64,000 nucleotides of DNA, from assembly GCF_947490415.1 (NCBI RefSeq), contig NZ_CANLGX010000008.1, positions 1 to 64,000 on the forward strand. Direction: 5' to 3'. The position numbers and the translations under genes are program-made. This stretch comes from an uncultured Eudoraea sp. (GTDB lineage Bacteria > Bacteroidota > Bacteroidia > Flavobacteriales > Flavobacteriaceae). Below, one piece after another: positions 15,154 through 24,144 of this stretch. The notes beneath the pieces are model-generated. The model searched no databases and was not told the DNA's origin. It saw only the letters and a program-made list of their open reading frames with translations. How positions within the stretch are numbered: position 1 is the first letter of the stretch; the number at the start of each line of letters is the position of its first letter.

Positions 15154-15672
15154 ATGAAAATAGATAAAATTGGTTTAGGGGGAGGTTGCCATTGGTGCAC
15201 AGAAGCGGTATTTCAAAGCTTAAAAGGGGTTAATATGGTGGAGCAGGGATGGATTTCTGCTTTAGAGGCAGAGGAATTTAGTGAAGCGATACTACTGTAT
15301 TTTGACCCGGAAGAGATTTCTCTAAAAAAACTGATAGAAGTACATCTCTATACGCACAAAAGCACCTCTGATCATTCAATGCGCAAAAAATACCGTTCCG
15401 CTGTTTATACCTTTTCAGGGCGGCAGCAAAAAGAAGCAGACCAGATTTTAAGACGCCTTCAAAAAGATTTTCAGGACATGCTTATAACAGGTATATATAG
15501 CTATAAAGACTTTAAAATGTCGCCGGAACCATTTCAAAATTACTATCTGAAAAACCCAAACAAGCCTTTTTGCAAGACCTATATAGGCCCTAAATTACAA
15601 ATGCTTCTGAGAAGATTTCCCAAGAATGCTATAGAGCCCCCACTGATCCCTCATAAAACAGTGGAAGAATAA
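15154..15672 (+). CDS. msrA: Peptide methionine sulfoxide reductase A-like
   Basis: 172 residues, cytoplasmic. It reduces methionine-S-sulfoxide in oxidised proteins. The N-terminal active-site motif reads GGGCHWCTEAVFQ, where most MsrA have GCFWG or GCFWC; the nucleophilic Cys (about residue 12) is kept but Phe is His. Other family parts are present: YFDPEEISLKKLIEVHLYTH, STSDHSMRKKYRSAVYTF and a C-terminal PFQNYYLKNPNKPFC that carries a possible resolving cysteine. The length is normal. Monocistronic with its own -7 box. The substitution next to the catalytic Cys makes activity likely but untested. Confidence 0.85.
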   Translation: MKIDKIGLGGGCHWCTEAVFQSLKGVNMVEQGWISALEAEEFSEAILLYFDPEEISLKKLIEVHLYTHKSTSDHSMRKKYRSAVYTFSGRQQKEADQILRRLQKDFQDMLITGIYSYKDFKMSPEPFQNYYLKNPNKPFCKTYIGPKLQMLLRRFPKNAIEPPLIPHKTVEE

Positions 15673-15759
15673 AAGATTAAAAAATAAAATGGGGGTTTCT
15701 TAGTTCGTATTAAAAATTCTTATTTTTGTGCCCCTGTAAACTTTTGAATTGCAGTATTT

Positions 15760-15815
15760 GGCCTCATAGTTCAACGGATAGCCCCGATAGCTATCGGGGG
15801 AAGTTTCCTAAACTT
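15760..15815 (+). pseudogene. Broken 5' copy of the tRNA-Arg gene
   Basis: Bases 15760-15781 match the first 22 nt of the intact tRNA-Arg (15862-15883). The next four bases are replaced by an 18-bp palindrome (15782-15799), and the anticodon arm then resumes (gaagtttcctaaactt) before homology ends at 15815. The variable region, T-arm and 3' acceptor strand are missing, so it cannot fold into a tRNA. Confidence 0.8.
15782..15799. repeat. 18-bp perfect palindrome inside the broken tRNA copy
   Basis: CCCCGATAG followed directly by CTATCGGGG. The same CCCGATAGC / GCTATCGGG arms occur in the hairpin at 21596-21641, which supports a dispersed palindromic repeat family. Confidence 0.7.
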
Positions 15816-15861
15816 GCAGGAAGAATAAGAGAAAGTATTTATAAATTCGCAGATTATAATT

Positions 15862-15933
15862 GGCCTCATAGTTCAACGGATAGAATAGAAGTTTCCTAAA
15901 CTTTAGATCCAGGTTCGATTCCTGGTGAGGCTA
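15862..15933 (+). tRNA. tRNA-Arg (anticodon CCU)
   Basis: The cloverleaf can be drawn by eye. Acceptor strands are GGCCTCA and TGAGGCT with discriminator A. The D-arm includes AGTTCAACGGAT. The anticodon stem GAAGT/ACTTT encloses loop TTCCTAA, giving CCU, which reads AGG. The T-arm is CCAGG TTCGATT CCTGG. CCA is not encoded. The total is 72 nt. A promoter-like TATTTTTG lies at about 15720-15727, ahead of the broken copy, so the two may be transcribed together. Confidence 0.93.
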
Positions 15934-15948
15934 CGGATAAGCACAGCC

Positions 15949-15976
15949 GGCCTTTGCAAAAGCAAGGGCTTTTATT
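15949..15976 (+). terminator. Terminator after tRNA-Arg
   Basis: Stem GCCTTTGC / GCAAGGGC around AAAA followed by TTTTA, 16 nt after the tRNA. Confidence 0.6.
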
Positions 15977-16095
15977 TTGGTACCGGCCGAGAGAGACTTG
16001 TTTCGTTAAGGTCTGGTTCCAAAATAAATTCAACTGGGGTGCAGTTGGGCTTCTGTATTTTCAGTGCGAGCCTTTCTCAGAAACAGCGCAGCTAA

Positions 16096-16110
16096 TCCTG
16101 GTGTGGCTAC
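16096..16110 (+). repeat. Near-copy of the tRNA-Arg 3' end, possible att remnant
   Basis: tcctggtgtggctac matches the end of the tRNA gene (15920-15934) at 14 of 15 positions, 176 bp downstream. tRNA 3' ends are common integration sites, and a second copy can mark the far end of a lost element. No integrase gene is present. The rest of 15977-16353 holds no gene I can support. Confidence 0.35.
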
Positions 16111-16353
16111 TATCTTCTTTATTAGCTCGCAGTTTCCAAAATCTTAAGTATATTAGTAAACAGGGAGTAGTCTGTTGCAGGTGCTTTTAAATTTACCATC
16201 TTTTCAGCCTTTGAACAGGCTAGTAAAGACCTATGCAGCCAAGTTTTAATGAAACTTATTACTTACCAAAAGGCATGGCAGGGATTTGAAGTTGAGCACC
16301 AAAGAAATTCGGGTATCGGAATTTGTCATATCTATTCCTTTGAATCATAATTG

Positions 16354-19300
16354 ATGAAATTGACCCAAAAAGATAAAAATGAAGTAATCCAGGTATATGA
16401 TACCTGGTTAAACAGCTATTTAAACGGTGATGTAAAAACCTATGATTTTTATCTTGATGACGAATACCATTTTATTGGTTCTACCAATAATGAGGAATTT
16501 TTAAACAGAAAAGACACCACTAAATTTTTTAAGGCAACAGCAGATCAGCTGGCTGGAAAAACCGACCTAAAAAACACCGTCAGAACCATTGAATATTTTG
16601 AAGGGCTCGTGTTTGTAACCGAAGTATTTGATGCCTGGTTCCTTATTGGGTCTGACTGGAGTTATTATGGAAGATTCCGGTTTACCTCTGTACTCCGAAA
16701 AAAAAACAATGGATGGCGCTTCATTTATCAGCATTTCTCCATGCCCGATTCCAAGGCCCAACAAGGGGAAACTTTGGGTGCTGAACAAATCAGTAAAGAG
16801 AACCAGGAACTGCGCGACGCCATCAAAAGGAGAACCATAGAACTAGAACAAAAAAATCGGGAACTCGAAATAGAGGCCTCTGTGGAAAGGGTTCGGTCTA
16901 AGGCCATGGCCATGCAGAACTCCGATGAGTTATCTGAATTGGTAGATACTGTTTTTAAAGAATTAACAAAACTTGATTTAGCCCTTTCCTGGTGTATGAT
17001 CAATATTATCGACGAGCCCTCCATGTCAAATATGGTTTGGGGAGCAAATCCGGAGATAGGGAAGGCGCCTGAATCTTATCACATGTTGTTCGAAGACTAT
17101 CGCTTTCATCATGAAATGTTTAAGGCGTGGAAAGAAAAAAAGGATAAATGGGTTTTTGTTTTAAAAGGGGCTGAAAAAGAAATCTATGACACCTATTTAT
17201 TTAATGAAACAGAATTCAGAAGAGTACCTGAAGCCGTACAGAAAGAGATGCGTGCAACAAAACAATATGTTGCTTCTTTCACGTTTAGCAATTTTGGAGG
17301 CTTACAAACTGTTGGTGAAGAACCTTTATCAGATGAGAGCCTTGATATTCTGGGTCGTTTTGGGAAAGTGTTTGACCTCACTTATACCCGGTTTAATGAT
17401 CTGAAACAAGCAGAAGCCCAGGCCAGGGAAGCACAGATCGAAACGGCATTGGAAAGGGTGAGAAGCCGAACCATGGCTATGCAAAAAAGTGAAGAGCTCA
17501 AAGAGGTAATCCAGGTGGTATATGAACAATTCGTTCACTTAAATTTCCAAATTGAACATACCGGGTTTATTATCGATTATAAAACAAGTGATGATATGAT
17601 CATCTGGCTGGCTGACCAGCAGGAGATTCAAACCCAGATAACCTTGCCTTATTTTGATTGTGCGCATTGGAACAGTTTTAAGGAAGCAAAAGAAAAGGGA
17701 TTGAATTTCTTTGCCAACCATCTTGATTTTGAAGAAAAAAACAGATTTTATGAGGATCTTTTTAAGTTAGTTGAAGGTTTGTCGGAAGAAGCAAAGGAAT
17801 ATTATTTCAGTGCTTCCGGCCTTGCCATATCTACTGTGTTGCTGGATAATATTGGTCTGTACATCGAAAATTTTTCGGGGATTCCTTATACGGATGAAGA
17901 GAATAAAACGCTTATGCGCTTTGGAAAGGTATTCCAACAGACCTATACCCGTTTCCTCGATCTTCAAAAAGCAGAAGCCCAGGCACGGGAAGCACAAATT
18001 GAAGCCGCCCTGGAACGTGTACGATCTAAGACAATGGCGATGCATAACAGTGAGGATGTAGGGGCTACCGTAATTACTTTATTTGATGAAGTGATGAAAT
18101 TGGGTCTTGACCAATCTATTCGATGCGGAATAGGGATTCTTGAAGGAACTGAGCGTATGGAAACATGGTCTGCAAATTATTCACCCAGCGGTAAAGTTGA
18201 TTTAAAAATGGGGATGTTAAATATGACCATACATCCCATGTTGGTAGGTCTTAAGAAAGCATGGAAAAGTAAAAAGAAAGGCTATTCCTACGATTTTATT
18301 GGTCAAGACGTTATTAAATATTATACGGCACTTAATAAAGAACCCGAATATCCATTTAATGCAGATTTAAAAACACTGCCGAAAAAAGTATACCACAATA
18401 GTTTCTTTTATTCTTCGGGTATTCTTTTTGCCTTTACAGAGAACCCAATTTCAGAAGAAGCCACTAATGTATTGAATAGATTTACAAATGTTTTTGGACA
18501 AACCTATAGAAGATATTTAGATCTCCAAAAAGCAGAGGAACAAGTAAGGGAGGCGCAGATTGAGGCGGGATTGGAAAGGGTAAGAGCCAGTGCGATGGCC
18601 ATGCGATCCTCGGATGACTTGTTGGAGGTGGCTAATGTTTTGAGGGACCAAATGGCGAATTTGGGCCAGGCGGCCCTGGAGTCTTCTATTATACATCTTT
18701 ACGAAGAAGATAAAGACAAGATTCTTGCCTGGTATTCTTACAGGAATCCGAATTCACCTGAGGATGAAATTATTTCCAATGAAGCCAGGGTAGATAAGAA
18801 ATCAACCGCCTATATTAGGGAGACAATAGCAAAATATAAATCCGGGGAAACAGAATACACCATTGTCGCCAAAGGCGAAATGTTAAGGGAATGGTATAAG
18901 GAATTGGAAAGCCTGGACATCAATGTGATAGACTACGACGAAAATGGAGCCATCATTGTTCCAGACGTATTGTATTATCATTATTCGAATTTTTCAGGCG
19001 GTTCCTTGTTAATGATTTCCAATGACCCACCTTCCGAAGAGTCCAGGGAACTTCAAAAACGTGCGGCAGGTGTTTTTGACATGGCATACAGGAGATTTTC
19101 CGACCTGAAAAAAACGGAAGAGCAAGCCCGGGAAGCTCAAATAGAAGCAGCTTTAGAAAGGGTACGAGCCAGTTCTATGGCTATGCATAAGAGTGAGGAT
19201 CTTCCTGTAACAGCACAGGTGCTCTTCGAACAATTTGCTTTATTGGGCAATATGCCAGACAGGATTAGTATTGGGATCATTAGGGAAGAAGAAAACATCA

Positions 19301-21585
19301 TAGAATTATGGGCTACGGATCAAATTGGTAGTCAGCTAGATCATAAACATAGCGGGCCGTTAGATGAAGCCACAACCATGACTAAAATGCACAAAGCCTG
19401 GAAAGAAGGTAAAGATGCTGTAGTGGTGGACTTGTCGGGCCAAAAACTTAAGGACTGGGTGCGTTATATAAAAGAAGACATGAAGATGTATATCGACGAT
19501 TCCCATATTAAAGGGAGACGAGTGCAACAGGCTGCTTTTTTCTCCAGAGGGATGCTTCTTTGTACTACAAATGAACCTGTTGCAGATGAGATTATGCAGT
19601 TATTGATCCGTTTTGCCAAGGTTTTTGACCAAACCTATACCCGTTTTCTCGATCTTCAAAAAGCAGAAGCCCAGGCTCGGGAAGCACAGATCGAGGCTGC
19701 CCTGGAAAAAGTCCGGGGTAAGGCCATGGCCATGCATCACAGTAACGATCTTGTGGCTACCGCAAGTGTTGTATTTAGTGAATTAAAGAATTTGGGGATC
19801 AAAACCTTCAGAAGCGGGGTGGGATTACTTAGCAAAGAAAACAGGGATGTGGAATTGTATGCCGCTACATCTAAAGATGATGGAGTTGGTCTTTCATTAG
19901 TTGGTAAAGCCGTACTTAAAGATCATCCTGTTTTATCAAAAGTTTATACAAGTTGGATAAACAATAAGGACTATTACCCAATATTAAAAGGCGATTTGTT
20001 AAAACACTTTTATGAACAAATTGAATCGCAATATAAGGTGCCTGCCACCCACATTGAGGGTAATATTCAGTATGGATGCTTCCTTCCATTCTCTGAAGGC
20101 GTTTTTTATGGCTGGTCTCATGAATCCTTTACAGAAGCAGAAATAGCTATAATGCAACGTTTTAACGGCATAATGGATCTTACCTTTAGGCGCTATATAG
20201 AATTGCAAAAGGCAGAGGCCAATGCCCTTGATGCAAATAGGCGCTCATCCGTAGACCGTGTTCGTGCGGAGATTGCGTCCATGAGAACAACAGGTGATTT
20301 GGAAAGGATCACCCCATTAATTTGGAATGAGCTCACCACATTAGGCGTCCCCTTTGTACGATGTGGTGTTTTTATTTTTGATGAACAGCAAGAACAGATT
20401 CATACTTTTCTTTCAAAACCCGATGGCAAAGCCATTGCCGCTTTTCATTTACCTTATGATTCAAGTCCTTTTATCGATGCCATAGAAAACTGGCGTTCAA
20501 AGAGGATTCAGATTATTCATTGGGACAATGAAGGGTTTTCAGAATTGGCAGATACCCTGGTAAAGGAAGGTCAGATTGCCACTCGAAAACAATATTTGAG
20601 CACTGTGCCCAAGGATGGCCTATACCTGCATTACGTTCCGTTTTTACAGGGGATATTATATGTGGGGAACACCACTGAATTAGACGAGGACAGCCTGCAC
20701 CTGGTGCAATCAATAGCGGACGCTTTTTCTACGGCATACGCTCGCTACGAAGACTTTAATAAGCTGGAGGAGGCCAAACTGCAGGTAGAAAAAACACTGA
20801 CCGACTTAAAACAAACCCAACAACAATTAGTACAATCTGAAAAGATGGCATCACTGGGAGAACTTACTGCAGGGATTGCACACGAGATCCAGAACCCATT
20901 GAACTTTGTCAATAATTTCTCGGAGGTAAGTGTTGAACTCATTGAAGAGATGCAGGAGGAATTGGCGAAAGGAGATCTTAAGGAAGCCATAGCCATCGCA
21001 GAGGATGTTAAACAGAACCTGGATAAGATCACCCACCATGGCAAAAGGGCCGATGGGATAGTTAAAGGTATGCTGCAGCACAGCCGCAGCAGTAGTGGGC
21101 AAAAAGAACTTACAGATATCAATGTGCTGGCCGATGAATATTTACGGCTGGCCTATCATGGTTTAAGGGCCAAGGACAAAACGTTCAACGCCACTATGAA
21201 ATCTGAGTTTGATGAAAGCATTGGCCAAATCAATATAGTACCCCAGGATATTGGAAGAGTGGTTTTGAATTTAATTACCAATGCATTTTATGCGGTATCT
21301 GAGAGAAAACTACAACAACCGGAAGGTTATGAACCCACCGTTTACGTCAGTACAAAAAAAACCGGGAATCGGGTTTTGATTTCAGTAAAGGACAATGGTA
21401 AAGGGATACCGCAAAAGGTACTGGATAAGATCTTTCAACCTTTCTTTACCACCAAGCCCACCGGTCAGGGAACTGGATTGGGATTATCCTTATCTTATGA
21501 TATTGTAAAGGCGCATGGAGGGGAACTCAATGTCAAAACCAAGGAAAATGAAGGTACGGAATTTACTATTATTTTGCCGGCATAG
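16354..21585 (+). CDS. Giant soluble histidine kinase with seven tandem sensor-like modules
   Basis: 1,743 residues from the ATG at 16354 (the frame opens one codon earlier with TTG). Residues about 1-135 form a SnoaL/NTF2-like domain (EVIQVYDTWLNSYLNGDVKT, WSYYGRFRFTSVLRKKNNGW). Seven modules of about 180-194 residues follow. Each opens with a coiled segment of the type AQIEAALERVRSKTMAM (DNA near 16876, 17449, 18010, 18568, 19150, 19699 and 20245) and ends like RFGKVFDQTYTRFLDLQKAE; the body resembles a GAF-type ligand domain. The C-terminus is HisKA (His at about 1510 in GELTAGIAHEIQNPLN), an N-box (NLITNAFYAV), G1 (DNGKGIP) and G2 (GTGLGLSL). No membrane helix. It begins an operon with 21719-25184. 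Confidence 0.9.
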   Translation: MKLTQKDKNEVIQVYDTWLNSYLNGDVKTYDFYLDDEYHFIGSTNNEEFLNRKDTTKFFKATADQLAGKTDLKNTVRTIEYFEGLVFVTEVFDAWFLIGSDWSYYGRFRFTSVLRKKNNGWRFIYQHFSMPDSKAQQGETLGAEQISKENQELRDAIKRRTIELEQKNRELEIEASVERVRSKAMAMQNSDELSELVDTVFKELTKLDLALSWCMINIIDEPSMSNMVWGANPEIGKAPESYHMLFEDYRFHHEMFKAWKEKKDKWVFVLKGAEKEIYDTYLFNETEFRRVPEAVQKEMRATKQYVASFTFSNFGGLQTVGEEPLSDESLDILGRFGKVFDLTYTRFNDLKQAEAQAREAQIETALERVRSRTMAMQKSEELKEVIQVVYEQFVHLNFQIEHTGFIIDYKTSDDMIIWLADQQEIQTQITLPYFDCAHWNSFKEAKEKGLNFFANHLDFEEKNRFYEDLFKLVEGLSEEAKEYYFSASGLAISTVLLDNIGLYIENFSGIPYTDEENKTLMRFGKVFQQTYTRFLDLQKAEAQAREAQIEAALERVRSKTMAMHNSEDVGATVITLFDEVMKLGLDQSIRCGIGILEGTERMETWSANYSPSGKVDLKMGMLNMTIHPMLVGLKKAWKSKKKGYSYDFIGQDVIKYYTALNKEPEYPFNADLKTLPKKVYHNSFFYSSGILFAFTENPISEEATNVLNRFTNVFGQTYRRYLDLQKAEEQVREAQIEAGLERVRASAMAMRSSDDLLEVANVLRDQMANLGQAALESSIIHLYEEDKDKILAWYSYRNPNSPEDEIISNEARVDKKSTAYIRETIAKYKSGETEYTIVAKGEMLREWYKELESLDINVIDYDENGAIIVPDVLYYHYSNFSGGSLLMISNDPPSEESRELQKRAAGVFDMAYRRFSDLKKTEEQAREAQIEAALERVRASSMAMHKSEDLPVTAQVLFEQFALLGNMPDRISIGIIREEENIIELWATDQIGSQLDHKHSGPLDEATTMTKMHKAWKEGKDAVVVDLSGQKLKDWVRYIKEDMKMYIDDSHIKGRRVQQAAFFSRGMLLCTTNEPVADEIMQLLIRFAKVFDQTYTRFLDLQKAEAQAREAQIEAALEKVRGKAMAMHHSNDLVATASVVFSELKNLGIKTFRSGVGLLSKENRDVELYAATSKDDGVGLSLVGKAVLKDHPVLSKVYTSWINNKDYYPILKGDLLKHFYEQIESQYKVPATHIEGNIQYGCFLPFSEGVFYGWSHESFTEAEIAIMQRFNGIMDLTFRRYIELQKAEANALDANRRSSVDRVRAEIASMRTTGDLERITPLIWNELTTLGVPFVRCGVFIFDEQQEQIHTFLSKPDGKAIAAFHLPYDSSPFIDAIENWRSKRIQIIHWDNEGFSELADTLVKEGQIATRKQYLSTVPKDGLYLHYVPFLQGILYVGNTTELDEDSLHLVQSIADAFSTAYARYEDFNKLEEAKLQVEKTLTDLKQTQQQLVQSEKMASLGELTAGIAHEIQNPLNFVNNFSEVSVELIEEMQEELAKGDLKEAIAIAEDVKQNLDKITHHGKRADGIVKGMLQHSRSSSGQKELTDINVLADEYLRLAYHGLRAKDKTFNATMKSEFDESIGQINIVPQDIGRVVLNLITNAFYAVSERKLQQPEGYEPTVYVSTKKTGNRVLISVKDNGKGIPQKVLDKIFQPFFTTKPTGQGTGLGLSLSYDIVKAHGGELNVKTKENEGTEFTIILPA

Positions 21586-21595
21586 GTCTGGGGGG

Positions 21596-21641
21596 CCCGA
21601 TAGCTCCTTCTCCACAGTATTACGAAGGAGAAGCTATCGGG
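21596..21641. repeat. Long hairpin sharing arms with the tRNA-linked palindrome
   Basis: CCCGATAGCTCCTTC pairs with GAAGGAG-GAA-bulge-AGCTATCGGG around a loop of about 12 nt. It lies in the 133-nt gap between the two histidine kinase genes. Without a T-run it is unlikely to terminate; it could slow decay or partially attenuate the transcript. Confidence 0.65.
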
Positions 21642-21718
21642 ATGAAGGTGGAAAAAAGGAAAACGAAGGATCAGCATTGAATATTTATTTGCCCTTGTAA
21701 CATAAAATAGTTTACCAA

Positions 21719-23740
21719 ATGACGAAAAGCAAAATAACGATACTACTATGCTTATTTATCATTACTACTATCGCTGCACAAAACCAGCCTATTGTCGATA
21801 GTTTAAAAACGATAATAAATCTGCAAAAACAAGATACCATTCAAGTGAATGCCTTGGTTTATTTAAGCAGACAACAAACACAGGTTGATTCTGCTTTCAA
21901 ATATGTACATCAAGGATTATTGCTGGCGCAAAAAATAAATTACAGGAAGGGGGAAGCAGATTGTTTTCTTCAAATTGGCGGCATAAATAGATTTTTTTTA
22001 AATGATTATAGTACAGGCATACAAAATTTATTTGATGCCCTGAAGATTTACGGTGATATTAATTATACTACAGGTGTTGCTGAAGCGCATTTAAATTTGC
22101 AGGGTTGGTATAGGTATATTGGAGATTACAAAAACGCTTTAATGCATGCCTTTGCCGGCCAGCAAACAGCAGAATCTAATAATGTTGTGGGCAGGGCTTT
22201 TACCTTCGAGGGCCACCGGCTTAACCCGTTGGCTTTAGCTGAAATTGCCGAAACATATATACAAATGAATCAATTAGATTCCGCAGAATTTTATATTCAA
22301 AAATCAATCAATCAAAATGAACTTTTTAATGGCTCAAAATGGAATTTTCCAATCTACATGCTTGGAACCATACAAAACCTGAAAGGGGATTATAAGCTTG
22401 CACTAGCTACTTTTCGCTCGGCAATTCCGCTTGCAATACAAAATGAAACATTCCACGATACTTTACAGATATACAGCGGTATGTCAACCTTATTTAAAAA
22501 CACTAAAGAATTGGATTCTGTTATTTATTACGCCAAAATGGTTAACGAATCTTCTGATCCCGGAAGAGAAACACATTATTGGCTCAATTCAATAAATAAC
22601 ATTGCGCAAGCATATAAACTAAAAGGAAATATAGACAGTACACTTAAATACACTGAATATTTTCATCATGTAAAAGACAGTATTTTCAGCAGGGATAAAG
22701 ATCGTGCGGTGCAGAATATTGGTTTTAATGAAAAATTAAAACAGCAGGAATTAATTTCTGCACAGAACAAATTTAAAAGCCGCTTACAACTTTATGTATT
22801 CATTGCAGGACTACTTGTTCTATTGTTGATTATAGGAATATTGTGGCACAACACTCTGGAAAAACAAAAAGCCAAATCTAAAATTGAAAAAGCGTATAGC
22901 GAACTCAAAAATACTCAATCACAACTTATCCAATCCGAAAAAATGGCGTCATTGGGTGAGCTTACGGCGGGTATTGCCCATGAGATCCAAAATCCTTTGA
23001 ACTTTGTGAATAATTTCTCCGAAGTAAATAGTGAATTGATTGATGAATTAGGCGAAGAAGTTGACAAAGGAAATCTTGATGAAGTAAAAATAATTGCAAA
23101 AGATATTAGGGAGAATGAACAAAAAATTAATTTCCATGGCAAACGCGCCGATGCCATTGTTAAGGGCATGTTACAGCATAGCCATAGTAGTAGTGGGGTA
23201 AAAGAACCTACCGATATCAATGCACTGGCCGATGAATATCTGCGGCTGGCTTACCACGGATTGAGGGCGAAGGACAATTCGTTCAACGCCACAATGAAAA
23301 CGGATTTTGATAAAACAATTGGCAAAATCAATATCATTCCCCAAGACATTGGCAGGGTGGTCTTGAATTTAATTACTAATGCATTTTATGCGGTCAATGA
23401 AAAGGCCACCTCCGCCGAAGCTTCAGGCGACGCGCGGGCAGAGGATACAAAATATGAACCAACGGTAACCGTATCTACAAAAAAAGAAAGTGATAAATTT
23501 ATTGTTTCTGTAGAGGATAATGGCAACGGTATTCCCGATTCGGTTAAGAAAAAGATCTTTCAGCCTTTTTTTACCACCAAGCCCACCGGGCAGGGAACCG
23601 GTTTGGGCCTGAGCATGAGCCATGACATTGTGACCAAAGGGCATGGGGGCGTATTAAAGGTAGCTTCCAAAGAAGGAGAAGGCACTACCTTTACCGTGGC
23701 CTTACCCATTATTAAGGAAAACAAGAAACCTAAAAAATAA
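21719..23740 (+). CDS. TPR-containing membrane histidine kinase
   Basis: 673 residues. Signal peptide (ILLCLFIITTIAAQNQ), then a periplasmic TPR-like helical repeat domain (about 25-345), a transmembrane helix (about 357-378, VFIAGLLVLLLIIGILW), a coiled linker, HisKA with His at about 420 (GELTAGIAHEIQNPLNFVNN) and HATPase with DNGNGIP and GTGLGLSM. The kinase core is almost the same as that of the gene upstream, including identical runs such as SEKMASLGELTAGIAHEIQ, so the pair arose by duplication. A GC-rich insert (ATSAEASGDARAED) sits between N-box and G1 where the upstream gene has a shorter linker. Its likely partner is the receiver 30 nt downstream. Confidence 0.92.
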   Translation: MTKSKITILLCLFIITTIAAQNQPIVDSLKTIINLQKQDTIQVNALVYLSRQQTQVDSAFKYVHQGLLLAQKINYRKGEADCFLQIGGINRFFLNDYSTGIQNLFDALKIYGDINYTTGVAEAHLNLQGWYRYIGDYKNALMHAFAGQQTAESNNVVGRAFTFEGHRLNPLALAEIAETYIQMNQLDSAEFYIQKSINQNELFNGSKWNFPIYMLGTIQNLKGDYKLALATFRSAIPLAIQNETFHDTLQIYSGMSTLFKNTKELDSVIYYAKMVNESSDPGRETHYWLNSINNIAQAYKLKGNIDSTLKYTEYFHHVKDSIFSRDKDRAVQNIGFNEKLKQQELISAQNKFKSRLQLYVFIAGLLVLLLIIGILWHNTLEKQKAKSKIEKAYSELKNTQSQLIQSEKMASLGELTAGIAHEIQNPLNFVNNFSEVNSELIDELGEEVDKGNLDEVKIIAKDIRENEQKINFHGKRADAIVKGMLQHSHSSSGVKEPTDINALADEYLRLAYHGLRAKDNSFNATMKTDFDKTIGKINIIPQDIGRVVLNLITNAFYAVNEKATSAEASGDARAEDTKYEPTVTVSTKKESDKFIVSVEDNGNGIPDSVKKKIFQPFFTTKPTGQGTGLGLSMSHDIVTKGHGGVLKVASKEGEGTTFTVALPIIKENKKPKK

Positions 23741-23769
23741 ATGCAAATAATCAATATACCATAAGACCT

Positions 23770-24144
23770 ATGAAAATTTTAGTAGTAGACGACGAACGAG
23801 ACGTACAATTGCTATTTCAGCAACGATTCCGAAAGGAAATACGAAATGGAATTATGTCTTTTGTTTTTGCCTTTTCTGGTGAGGAAGCACTGCATACTTT
23901 GCGGGAAATGGAGCATAAGGCGGTGTTGATTTTGTCTGATATCAACATGCCCGGAATGAGCGGGTTGGAGCTCTTGGAAAAAATTCGAAAAGACTATGAT
24001 AAACCGCCCCCAACGGTTATGATGATCACTGCCTATGGCGACCAGGACAACCGAGATACCGCCGCTCGCTTGGGTGCGGATGATTTTTTGACCAAACCCT
24101 TGGAATTTGATATCTTAAAAGAAAAATTGAAAGCAATATTATGA
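23770..24144 (+). CDS. Stand-alone response regulator receiver
   Basis: 124 residues, one CheY-like domain only: acidic pocket VVDDE (7-9), phospho-acceptor Asp57 in LSDINMPGMSG, switch Thr in MMITAYGD and Lys107 in FLTKPLEFD. With no output domain, it probably passes phosphate on or acts by protein contact. It overlaps the next gene by four bases (ATGA), so the two are translationally coupled, and it follows the TPR kinase by 29 nt. The most likely phosphodonors are the two kinases upstream. Confidence 0.93.
   Translation: MKILVVDDERDVQLLFQQRFRKEIRNGIMSFVFAFSGEEALHTLREMEHKAVLILSDINMPGMSGLELLEKIRKDYDKPPPTVMMITAYGDQDNRDTAARLGADDFLTKPLEFDILKEKLKAIL

Noticed and set aside
15954-16190. 78-codon plus-strand frame after tRNA-Arg
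   Set aside because: Starts inside the tRNA terminator, has unusual composition (many Trp, Cys, Phe) and no recognisable domain or start signal.
21515-21700. Frame overlapping the end of the giant kinase and the hairpin
   Set aside because: Runs through the palindrome and out of frame with both kinases; no protein-like features.
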